Shown piece by piece: positions 24,701 through 36,700 of a stretch of 64,000 nucleotides of DNA. This DNA is from Tubiluchus corallicola (taxonomy: Eukaryota; Priapulida; Priapulimorpha; Priapulimorphida; Tubiluchidae), in contig JAQGDQ010000381.1 in assembly GCA_030141605.1 (NCBI GenBank), forward strand, positions 159,711 through 223,710, written 5' to 3'. The number at the start of each line of letters is the position of its first letter. The first letter of the stretch is position 1. Made by a program: the position numbers and the translations under genes. The notes below the pieces were generated by a model, which made no database searches, was not told where the DNA came from, and saw nothing but the letters and a program-made list of their open reading frames with translations.

Positions 24701-27700
24701 ACGGAAGTGATATAAAATTTCAAAAGATTTTTTTAGTCATTATTTATGAAGTGTGTTTTCTTGTGGTTTAGTAACTACACGAGGTTTTTTTTTTGTTTTC
24801 TATAACCGGAAATTAAACTTATTCAGCAAATACAGTAAACTGTGTATAACTCAAACAATTCAGGACCGGAAGATGTGTTTGAGTTATGCAAGGGTGCGAG
24901 TTAGACAGTGTTTGTAAGAAAACAAGATTGAGTCACTCATCAACGTCGGATAATACACTACAGCCTGTGAAAATGACAAACTGAGCTTTTAATCAAATAT
25001 CAAAACAAATAGTTTTCATGAATAATCAAAAATAGAATGACTGGTCCACCTCTATTGTAGTGTAAGTGGCATGGTTAATAGAATTCACTGTGTTCATTAA
25101 ACCACCTTGTGTTCAGCGTTCTGCTAAAGTAATACAAGAAATCTTAGCATTTTAGCTGAAACTAGCAGTTAAAATCGTAATGCGGTGCACACTTTCGTGT
25201 TCAGCGTTCTGCTAAGGTAATACAAGAAATCTTAGCATTTTTGCTGAAACAAGCAGTTAAAATCATAATGTGGTGCACACTTTCGTGTTCAGCGTTCTGC
25301 TAAGGCAATACAAGAAATCTTAGCATTTTTGCTGAAACTAGCAGTTAAAATTGTAATGCGTGCACACTTTTGTGTAACATTTTTCGCTTGAGCGGTTGTT
25401 AAAGATAGGCAGGTAATTTCAATTAGATTCTTATGGGAATTCGGTTTGAGTTACGTGATAAATGGAGCTACAAATTTTAAGTTACGTAATGTTTTTTAAA
25501 GAGAGAAATGTAATGGAAAACCAGTTCCATAAGATACGTAATAATTCGAGTTATACATAGTTAACTGTACGTTAGAAGCATCAGCTGCTAATTACCAATG
25601 TCAGCATGTTGTTTCACTATGTGTGTTTTCAAGCTGCTGGGTAAACTGTATCTCTTACTACAACTGGACACTGGGCAAGTGTAGCTGATTTTATACCGCG
25701 TTCTTCCTAGATCATGTTTCTTTATGTGCATGTAGAGACTCTGCTTAGTTGAAAACCTTGAATTACAGGCTGAAAATAAAGCATAGGTATTCACCACACC
25801 TGAATACTGATTGTACAGGGTGTTCCAGAAGAAAGAGAGCGCAAAAAATATGTTGATCAAATCATAAAGAAAATATTACGATAGACTACTGCATTATGAC
25901 ATCATAATGACATAAAAATACCATTATACTTGTAAAATACCTATTGAATAGAAGTGGCCCGTACTAGACGTTTTTGAGTCAATTAATTGACTGAGTCCAT
26001 TAATCCGTGAGTCTAATAAACGGTACCTATTGAATAGAAGTGGCCCGTACTAGACGTTTTTGAGTCAATTAATTGACTGAGTCCATTAATCCGTGAGTCT
26101 AATAAACGGTACCTATTGAATAGAAGTGGCCCGTACTAGATCGTTTTTGAGTCAATTAATTGACTGAGTCCATTAATCCGTGAGTCTAGTAAACGGTACC
26201 TATTGAATAGAAGTGGCCCGTACTAGATCGTTTTTGAGTCAATTAATTGACTGAGTCCATTAACCAGTGAGTCTAATAAACGGTACCGATTGAATAGAAG
26301 TGGCCCGTACTAGACGTTTTTGAGTCAATTAATTGACTGAGTCCATTAACCCGTGAGTCTAATAAACGGTACCTATTGAATAGAAGTGGCCCGTACTAGA
26401 CGTTTTTGAGTCAATTAATTGACTGAGTCCATTAACCCGTGAGTCTAATAAACGGTACCTATTGAATAGAAGTGGCCCGTACTAGACGTTTTTGAGTCAA
26501 TTAATTGACTGAGTCCATTAACCCGTGAGTCTAATAAACGGTACCTATTGAATAGAAGTGGCCTGTACTAGACGTTTTTGAGTCAATTAATTGACTGAGT
26601 CCATTAACCCGTGAGTCTAATAAACGGTACCTATTGAATAGAAGTGGCCCGTACTAGACGTTTTTGAGTCAATTAATTGACTGAGTCCATTAACCCGTGA
26701 GTCTAATAAATGGTACCTATTGAATAGAAGTGGCCCGTACTAGACGTTTTTGAGTCAATTAATTGACTGAGTCCATTAACCCGTGAGTCTAATAAACGGT
26801 ACCTATTGAATAGAAGTGGCCCGTACTAGACGTTTTTGAGTCAATTAATTGACTGAGTCCATTAACCCGTGAGTCTAATAAATGGTACCTATTGAATAGA
26901 AGTGGCCTGTACTAGACGTTTTTGAGTCAATTAATTGACTGAGTCCATTAACCCGTGAGTCTAATAAATGGTACCTATTGCAGTAACATTCGAGTTTCTC
27001 TAACCCAATTGTAAAGAGGATCATGAAAAAGTCGTATTTCTTTGAAACAGCACATCAGGTATGGAAACTTATGAAATGAGAAATACGTTCATTATAAAAC
27101 TTACTGATGCATTCAAAATTTCAATTAAACAGATAAGCAATTAACTAGTCAGCTAGTCAATCAACCACACTGACAAGTAAATGAACTAATGAAAAGAAAA
27201 CAAACACTCCTTCAGTCAACTAAAAAACAGATTGATCAAATGGAGCAGTTAGTCGGTCAAACGGTCAGTCACACAGTCAATTAATTAACAAGCAACCAAT
27301 GAATCAGCCAGTCAACAGATTGATCAAATAGAACAGTTAGTCGGTCAAACGGTCAGTCACACAGTCAACTAATTAACAAGCAACCAATGAATCAGCCAGT
27401 CAACAGATTGATCAAATAGAGCACTTAGTCTGTCAAACGGTCAGTCACACAGTCAACTAATTAACAAGCAACCAATGAATCAGCCAGTCAACAGATTGAT
27501 CAAATAGAGCACTTAGTCTGTCAAACGGTCAGTCACACAGTCAACTAATTAACAAGCAACCAATGAATCAGCCAGTCAACAGATTGATCAAATAGAGCAC
27601 TTAGTCTGTCAAACTGTCTGTTACACAGTCAACTAACTAACAAGCAACCAATGAATCAGCCAGTCAACAGATTGATCAAATAGAGCAGTTAGTCTGTCAA

Positions 27701-30700
27701 ACGGTCAGACACACAGTCAACTAACTAACAAGCAAAAATGAATCAGTCAGTCAACCAACCAGTAATATCAACTTCTTACTTTCAAAAGAACAAGCATATT
27801 GTTTCTCTCCCGTATGAGTATTCATATGAACCTTGAGATGGTCTGGACGCATGAATCTTTTACCGCAGCCTTGGTGTGAACAGATGAAATTTCTCTCCTG
27901 AGTGTGAGACTTCACGTGTCTTTTGAGTTTACTCGCTGTGGCAAAGGTCCATTCACATTGCTAAAAAAGTTGTTACAACTACTAGACAAATGGTTAAAAC
28001 ATTCCAGAATATGGGAATGAAATGATACACCATTTCCATGTACTAAACATACTTAAATTTATTTAACAATTTAGTTCTAAACCACATATTTTCCTCCTTT
28101 TCCGTGCAGTAACTTCAAATAACTTACGTCACAAAAGCATATCTGATATTTTGCTAGAATAACTGCTCAATTGCATATGCCGCGTTACTGAAATAAGTCA
28201 GATTTAATGTCAAAAGGCTTTTCGCAGTTCCAGCGATTGATGATGATCATGAAAAGGTCAAAGGTTAAATGTACCAGACAACGAATTTGTGTACACTTGA
28301 TAACGCCTCGCAGCTCAAGCTGTTGCAATAGTAAAGGTTTTAACAGCTAGACAGAATCTTACCTAGTTCATTTTTTGTTGTCCAAAGCAAGATCCTGCTA
28401 GTAAATCGCTCTATGTATAGAGTAATACATAATTAAGTAAAGTTCACTTAAAACAACTGAAGTTACTGAACTGATGTGGCAGACGGATTTGTTTTACGCA
28501 CATGTCATGTAACGGTTGTAAAGATGCATTTCTATGGTACACTTAACCTACAGCAACTGTGAGCACGCACAGCAAAACTGTGGAAAGACTTATGCCATGT
28601 TACTGAAATAAGTCAATATAATTATTAACTAATGTAATTTTAGTTTCTAACTTACGTCGAAAGAGCAAACGTATGGTCTTTCCCCGGTATGCTTCTTTAG
28701 ATGTTGTTTCAACCTACAAAACTTCTCAAATATTTGTCCGCAGTCTTCGAATGGACAAACTTTCGGCGCCTGACTCGTGTGGCTTTTATAATGAGAAGCC
28801 AGTGAGTTGCTGGAGTAGAAACCGCGGTTGCAATCCGGCCAGCTACACCTGGTGGGGAAAAAAACAGTCTTTATGTCTGTAAAAATTCAAATGGAAAAGA
28901 CAGCAGAAACACCTGATAGAGAGATATTAACTGTAATGATACAGCATACAAGCAAACACCAAAAAAAATCAATGACCACTGGTCACCTGGCTTACGGAAA
29001 AACAGGGTGGCTACTAGTGGCGACTCGTAGCTAAGGTTAGAGTGGGTTCTGCTTTAGAAAATGTTTACCATTGTTTTAATACTGTGTAAAACAATGTTGA
29101 ACTTCACTAGTCACAGAACTTATTTCTTTTAGATGCAAGGAAGCCATGATTAAATTATTTATATTTTCTGTAAAATTAAAGAAGCAAAACAAGCTATGAA
29201 TTAAATAGAATAGCTGGAAGCATGATCATCATCTAATTCTGCACTTTATCACATTCAAGAATTTGATACACGGTTTTTAAACATAACCACCCGAGTCAAA
29301 AATAAACACTACTTACACAACAGGGATGGTACTGTGTGAGCGACAGTACTTTCTCTACCTAGCGTGCAGCTTTTTATCAAAGACATGTGTGCATGACCGC
29401 ATGTACACAACAGGCAAACACCACGTCAGTGGAACTGTGAAGCGTACAGTTCCGTCGCGTGCTTTGGTTCCGTACAAGCATTTACGAACACAAAGAAAGA
29501 ATTAAAGAAAAGACTCATATTATTGAAAGTTATCGATAATATCGAGTGAAAATAGGGGGCGCTGCAGTTCCAAGTGCTTGCAAAGGAGCCGCCACTAATG
29601 CATACACAAAGTAAGCTATGTCACAAAAGTAAAACGTCACAAAACTAAGCTATCTCAATAAAGTAAGCCCTGTCACTAAAGTAAGCCATGTCACAAAATT
29701 AAGGTATGTTACAAAAGTGATCTATGTCACAAAAGTAAGTTGTGTCACAAAAGTAAGCTATGTCAATAAAGTAAGACCTGTCACTAAAGTAAGCCATGTC
29801 ACACAAGTAAGCCATATCACAAAAGTAAATTATGTCTAAAAAGTAAGAAATGTCACAAAAGTAAATTATGTCTAAAAAGTAAGAAATGTCACAAAAGTAA
29901 ATTATGTCTAAAAAGTAAGAAATGTCACAAACTCTCAAAAGAAAATGTCTTTACATACAAATACGGTTCCCTGACTTCCTTGTGGTCCTTTAAGTGAAGA
30001 AAAAGTTGTTTCTTGGTTGGAAACTTTTTCCTGCAAGATTCCACGGGACATTCGGCAATGCATGGCCGCCAGTGAAGTTTCTTGTGCGCATTGAGATTGT
30101 AGGCGGTGGTGAATCGTCTTGTGCAACCATCAAAATCACACTGAAAACACACAGTAGTAACTATACTGGATAGAACTACAGTCAACCTCGGATATAAGGG
30201 ACGCCTCCGGACCAGAAAAAATTGTCCCTGACATCCCTAATAGCCTACGGGTCAGTTATAGCGAAGTTGAGTCAGACCGAGGGTGTATCCAGAGCTGCGA
30301 GGTCTGTGTACCTCATCTGGTAGCCTAATGCCCAATGAAGCATTTGTTGCAACCGATCGTCTTGAACTGAACACAAAAATCGATGTTTATTCAAACTCAT
30401 CCCAATTACAAGCCATTTTACTGCTGCTAGTTATGCTAATAATGTTTATGCAAATGTTTAAGCAGAGTCTTTAGGACATTTTTACTCCGACGTAATCAGC
30501 AATTTTGCTCAGAGTTTGCTTGTTATTCATTTGTTTCCAAAAAGTCTGACATCTTTTTCTGGGTTAATCTAGATGCCCGCTGTCGAATGAGAAAAGCATC
30601 TAGCTTATCCGCTGATAATGTAGCCTCATTATGTTATCCTCTGAGGTATCGCACATAAGAAGGTAATCTCGCACTGTGGCTAAAGCCGTGGAATACAGAT

Positions 30701-33700
30701 GGGCCCGTGCGGGGTCTTCAGCATAAGCTTTTTAGGATATGAAAATTATTTGATCATAGGGTCCCTCATATGCAAGGTAATTTACCTGGGTTTCTATTAC
30801 GCGAGACCTGAAGATAACGTCCCTTATAACCGAAAGTCCCCTATATAACGTTTTAAAACGAAAATGTTACGAAAAATCGAGACCGGTGTTGGTGGTCTCT
30901 TTTAAGCGAGAACCTTACACTCGAGGTTGACTGTATTAGAATTATTTGATAACTTGCAAAGCAATCAATGGCCGGGCTCCTACTTACATATCAGACCTTC
31001 TTAAATTTTATGTCCCAAAATGATGTGATTGGGATATGTAAGTAATATCCATACAAGTGAAAAAGTTTCACACACGCACACACACACACACAATCAATAA
31101 AAATAAATAACAAAGAGTAACGGCCCATCTCACAAGAAGTTGGTATGAAGTTTACACGAACGCCATGCAGGCTAAATATTGAGGTAAAATATGTAACACC
31201 AAATTAACAACCATCACGGTTAGTCAACTTTAGAACAGGCTAGCCCCATTGTGCCCAGGTGTTAAACAAATAAGCTTCATGCTGTGTTAGGCAACTGGAA
31301 TATTCACTAGGGTAGATTTGCGCTAATAATTTTGCTCCGCGTTACTTAAAATGCTGAAAAACTGTCAAAACGTGTCAAATCACCGTGGTTATGAGTTCAA
31401 TGTATGTCCGGCATAGATGTCAGACCAATGAATAAATGTGAAAAGAAAATGGTTGCAATAAGCATTATACTCTGTTGTCCATTTTTCAAGTGCAACTTTG
31501 GTGAAAGACCCAATATTTATAACAGGCCATTTGCTACAAATGACTAAGTTCCTCCAATGTCAATTGTAGTGCTGAAAATGAGCAGACTTAATTACTAACG
31601 TGAAAATATTCTGTGTTATCATCTACTGCACACCTCTCTCACCCCCGGTACATAATGGAACAGGTAAACAGTAATTGTAAGCCACCGCAACACCTGCCTA
31701 GTAGCCTCTTTTGTAATTAGTAAATTGGTTAGTGGCCGGATTCAACCTGCAAGTCGTGCAAACTCAGTAACTGCAAGTCGTGCAAACTCAGTAACCGATC
31801 TTATAACTACACAAAAGTATGTAAATGTAACTAAGACCTAAAACAAAAAGATTGTGAACCATACAGGGTATCCTTTCTTTCTGCCATGGCTTTCCAAATG
31901 ACGTCGCAACTTGTATTGCGTCGGAAACGACCAGTCACAACTAGCGTAAGAGCACTGAAACAACCAATCACAATTAGCGCAGCATAGTGCAATAACAAGA
32001 GAAAATGAACAAGCGTTCATATTTCAAAACATAGTAATCATGGTCGAACATACGTGAAATGTATTAATGACATTTTAGATAATTCTTCCAAGTTTCTTTT
32101 GATAGAGTTTCATGCTACGATTAGCAACTCGTATCATCAATAAACAATTATGAACAACTTGTTTACATGTTTTGAAAACTTCAGTCACAATATTATAGCA
32201 ATTTATAAGAAAATAAACGACAGAAATAGGCGTATCCAGGAAGGGGCACAGCAGACACGCTCCCTATTTTTGTTACGACAAAATGATTTTAAATCAGAAT
32301 ACATCCATGATGTTCATGTGTAAAATGTGAAGAAGTCGTGTCTTCCGTGCACACCCTTGCAGTCTACTGTTGTAATGCTAAACTAGTTGAACTGAGTGAG
32401 AGTGAAGCTGACTGTCCACTTGCTCCCCGCCTCCCTCGAGGAATCTGAGTGTGAAGCTGACTGTCCATTTGCTCCCCCCGCCTCCCTCGAGGAACCTGAG
32501 AGTGAAGCTGACTGTCCACTTGCTCCCCCCGCCTCCCTCGAGGAACCTGAGTGTGAAGCTGACTGTCGATTTGCTCCCTGCCTCCCCCGGGGGAAGCTGA
32601 GAGTGAAGCTGACTGTCCATTTGCTCCCCGCCTCCCTCGAGGAAGCTGAGTGTGACTGACTGAGTGTGAAGCTGACTGTTCATTTGCTCCCCGCCTCCCT
32701 CGAGGAAGCTGAGTGTGAAGCTGACTGTCCATTTGCTCCCCGCCTCCCTCGAGGAAGCTGAGTGTGAAGCTGACTGTCCATTTGCTCCCCGCCTCCCTCG
32801 AGGAAGCTGAGTGTGAAGCTGACTGTTCATTTGCTCCCCGCCTCCCTCGAGGAAGCTGAGTGTGAAGATGACTGTCCATTTGCTCCCCGCCTCCCTCGAG
32901 GAAGCTGAGTGTGACTGACTGAGTGTGAAGCTGACTGTCCATTCAATGGAATTGTTACTTTGTTAGTTTTTGGGCAAGTTCATGAACATTCCGTGGGGGG
33001 TGAAAGAATGAAAATTTCATCTTTATTCAATTTGTAGTGCTTCTAACGTAAGTAAATTCGAATGTTCATTTCACTTCACTGTGACACTTAAAATCAATGT
33101 GGAAATAAAATATACTACAAATATGTATGAAAATATCCGAGTAACATTGTTTAAGAATCCATTGACTGAATAGAATGAGTAAAAAACTCAGTAATATAAG
33201 TTCATCTAGTTGTTTGTTTCCGAATGTAATGGGTTTGCACGGCTATTTTCTTGTCAAGTCCGGAAAAGTTCTTAACCAAAAAGCAAGAAAATAAAAAGTC
33301 GCACGACGAGACCAGCTTAGTAAAATCAGTTTTAAAACCAGCCCCTATGAATATTAGCTAGAAATCTGACTTGAATATTCATTCTCAGTAGTCAGTCTTA
33401 CCAGCAAAACTTCTAGAAATTGAAGGAATGACTGGTGTTATGGCCATGTTTATGGACTCAGATATGTTCAGATTGCAGAAAACCGGTCCCAAATTTTCGG
33501 AGGGTAGCCTGCCTTCTACCTTTGGCTTTCAAAGCACCTGCCTAATCCATTGTAGTATACCAAACACTCTAGTCTTTGACATTCTAGCACCCCTTTTCTG
33601 AAAATCATGGATCCACCTTGTCACGAATTAAACTAAGATTGCTTCTATCTGATTTCCATACACGCATTTTATCAAAATTAACCAAAAAAAACTTTTCTCA

Positions 33701-36700
33701 AAAATGAAAAATTCTGTTTACCTTATATGGTCTGTGGAAAGAGTGTGATGTGATATGAACTTTCAACTTGTTCTCTTTGCTAAATTTTTTCCCGCAGCCT
33801 TGAAATGGACAGGAATAAACCGACTTTGACTGAAATCAGGCAAAACGTACAAATTAGAAACACCAGAAACTTGAAATCCGTGTTCAATTTACACGCTTAA
33901 AGCAAAACCCAGATGATTGATTAGACTCAATCTCATTTTAATTAACTGTCCAAAATATACCCTTTCTTGCCTATAAAAATTAGTAATTGTTTAGACCTTG
34001 GAAAGTTAATGAATGGCAACTGAACGCTATCACTTACGTCACAAACTAATCGCAGTTTGGGCAATGGTAGGCATCTTCCCTGTGCGTCAAGCACGTTTGT
34101 GTAAGCAAAGATTGCTGTAAGATGCTGATGTGATGTGTCAAAAATGAGCTCTACGTCACACTGACATCACACACAAACACTGCAGTCATGATCGTGCTTA
34201 TCGCGGTACTGCGCCTATTTGTCGGCCACACGAATGTGAGAAAAAGGCGCCATTGCCAATCTTAATGGATTCGCTGAGGAACGCGTAGCTTTGAAATTTT
34301 AACGAAAATAAACCATCCAAGGTTATTATTATATAATCTAAGTTTTGATTTTAAAAAAAGCTATTGTACTATGCAATACTTTGAAGCACACTTTATTTTG
34401 AACTAATGCTTACAAAATCGTCCTGTTTTCCTTTAAGGTACAATAATTTTATTGCTAAAAATATTTTATATCATTTCTTTTATTTATTACTTTTAAAACA
34501 GCATGGAACTCTGTTACTCTGTCTACAGTTTTTATAATAAATTTTATATGGTTTAAATTGTTTCAGATGACCATAAGAAATGTAGTGACTTTCCTGCACA
34601 AAGACTTTTGGTTCATATCACAATTTTTCATGCCCTCTTTTCTTGGGGCTCATTGGTTTTTCATGAATTTTAGTTAGCTAATTAGTTCTGTACCAACTGA
34701 TTACAAGCTCCCACAGTACCTCTAAGAAGCTTATCATTAGCGGTGAGCATTCTCTATCAGAAAGCAAATTTGAACCGAATTGAATTTTTGACTTTCAAAC
34801 ACGAATGAAACTGAATTTCAACATTTCAAATCCAAATCAAATTCGAACTTAGATTTTTGAATAAATTTTCAAATCATTAACAAAAAGCAGTCTCACAAAG
34901 ATCAGGCATATTGCTTGATTCTATCCAGCAAATGCTATTATGCTGCAAATGCCTTGATTGTAAAGAACATATGTAGTTGAAGTGGCTGCAAATGGCTTGA
35001 TTGTAAAGAACATATGTAGTTGAAGTGGCTACAAATGCCATGATTGTAAAGAACATGTGTAGTTGAAGTGGCTACAAATGCCTTGATTGTAAAGAACATA
35101 TGTAGTTGAAGTGGCTGCAAATGCCTTGATTGTAAAGAACATATGTAGTTGAAGTGGCTACAAATGCCTTGATTGTAAAGAACATATGTAGTTGAAGTGG
35201 CTACAAATGCCTTGATTGTAAAGAACATATGTAGTTGAAGTGGCTACAAATGCCTTGATTGTAAAGAACATATGTAGTTGAAGTGGCTACAAATGCCTTG
35301 ATTGTAAAGAACATATGTAGTTGAAGTGGCTACAAATGCCTTGATTGTAAAGAACATATGTAGTTGAAGTGGCTGCAAATGCCTTGATTGTAAAGAACAT
35401 ATGTAGTTGAAGTGGCTACAAATGCCTTGATTGTAAAGAACATATGTAGTTGAAGTGGCTACAAATGGCTTGATTGTAAAGAACATATGTAGTTGAAGTG
35501 GCTGCAAATGCCTTGATTGTAAAGAACATATGTAGTTGAAGTGGCTACAAATGCCTTGATTGTAAAGAACATATGTAGTTGAAGTGGCTACAAATGCCTT
35601 GATTGTAAAGAACATATGTAGTTGAAGTGGCTACAAATGCCTTGATTGTAAAGAACATATGCAGTTGAAGTGGCTACAAATGTCTTGATTGTAAAGAACA
35701 TATGTAGTTGAAGTGGCTACAAATGCCTTGATTGTAAAGAACATATGTAGTTGAAGTGGCTACAAATGTCTTGATTGTAAAGAACATATGTAGTTGAAGT
35801 GGCTACAAATGCCTTGATTGTAAAGAACATATGTAGTTCAAGTGGCTACAAATGGCTTGATTGCAAAGAACATATGTAGTTGAGGTGGCTACAAATGCCT
35901 TGATTGTAAAGAACATATGTAGTTCAAGTGGCTACAAATGCCTTGATTGTAAAGAACATATGTAGTTGAAGTGGCAAATTATTCAAATCTATATTATTAG
36001 ATTCAAATTAAAAAACTACACTCACATCTCGATTTGCTAGACAAAAGCAGTGAGATGTCTGTCCGAACTTGCCGATTGTCTATATTAACCGACACTAAGT
36101 TAATACAGGAGGCGTTGTGTATTAGACTCATGGTAAAGTAGAGTGAATCGCCTAATTGTTTCAAAAACGTCTACTACGGGCTGCTACTATGCAAAGGTAT
36201 ATTAAAACTGTCGGCAATTGACTCAAACAACTCTGCATAAATGACTTTATATTTTTATACATAGAGATATACATGTGGTTAGACTGACGTAATGATGTAA
36301 ACAAAATGACGACGCACCAACTACCGGTCAGCTCCGGAAACAACGGACTGCGACAGTAGTATGTGGGACTTTGTCCGAATTTTCCAGTATCCGTAAAAGC
36401 CAGGTCCAGCCGAGATATGAGTGTAGTTTGAATCGAATCGAACATTTGATGCTCACCCCTACTTATCATAAGCAACTTCTCACTTGATTCATTATCTCTA
36501 ATACTCAAATTTTAAAAATCAGAATACCTGTCCGCCTTGACTAACGGGAATTTCCATTAAATATTTTCCATTTTCAGTCACCAGAAGTAAAGCTGCAAGT
36601 TAAATAGTGCAATTAGTAAAAATAATTAGTAAAACAAGAAGATTAACGAGTGAAGAGCTGTTATAGAAAACATTCTATAAATCTTTATGCGATTAAATCT

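Larger units (their letters stand above)
34738..36461. mobile_element. hAT-like MITE with 8-bp target duplication, expanded and invaded
   Basis: Ends TAGCGGTGAGCATTCTCT and inverted ATGCTCACCCCTA, flanked by exact 8-bp repeats CTTATCAT (34730-34737 and 36462-36469). The sister element at 40764-41190 is only 427 bp. This copy is longer because it contains a 43-bp array (34935-35975) and a family S MITE (36015-36427). ZXDC intron 2. Confidence 0.88.

Noticed and set aside
25816-25870. Mariner-like end ACAGGGTGTTCCAGAAG before ZXDC exon 8 (also GGGTGTTACAAAAA at 60180)
   Set aside because: Only one end found at each place; no matching inverted end nearby.
25940-26980. CRISPR-like regular array
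   Set aside because: Whole units are conserved with no unique spacers, and the host is a eukaryote; the unit derives from a MITE. The same applies to the 24-, 43- and 91-bp arrays.
32364-32942. Minus ORFs of 192 and 150 codons
   Set aside because: The GC-rich 49/50-bp array cycles through frames; no homology.
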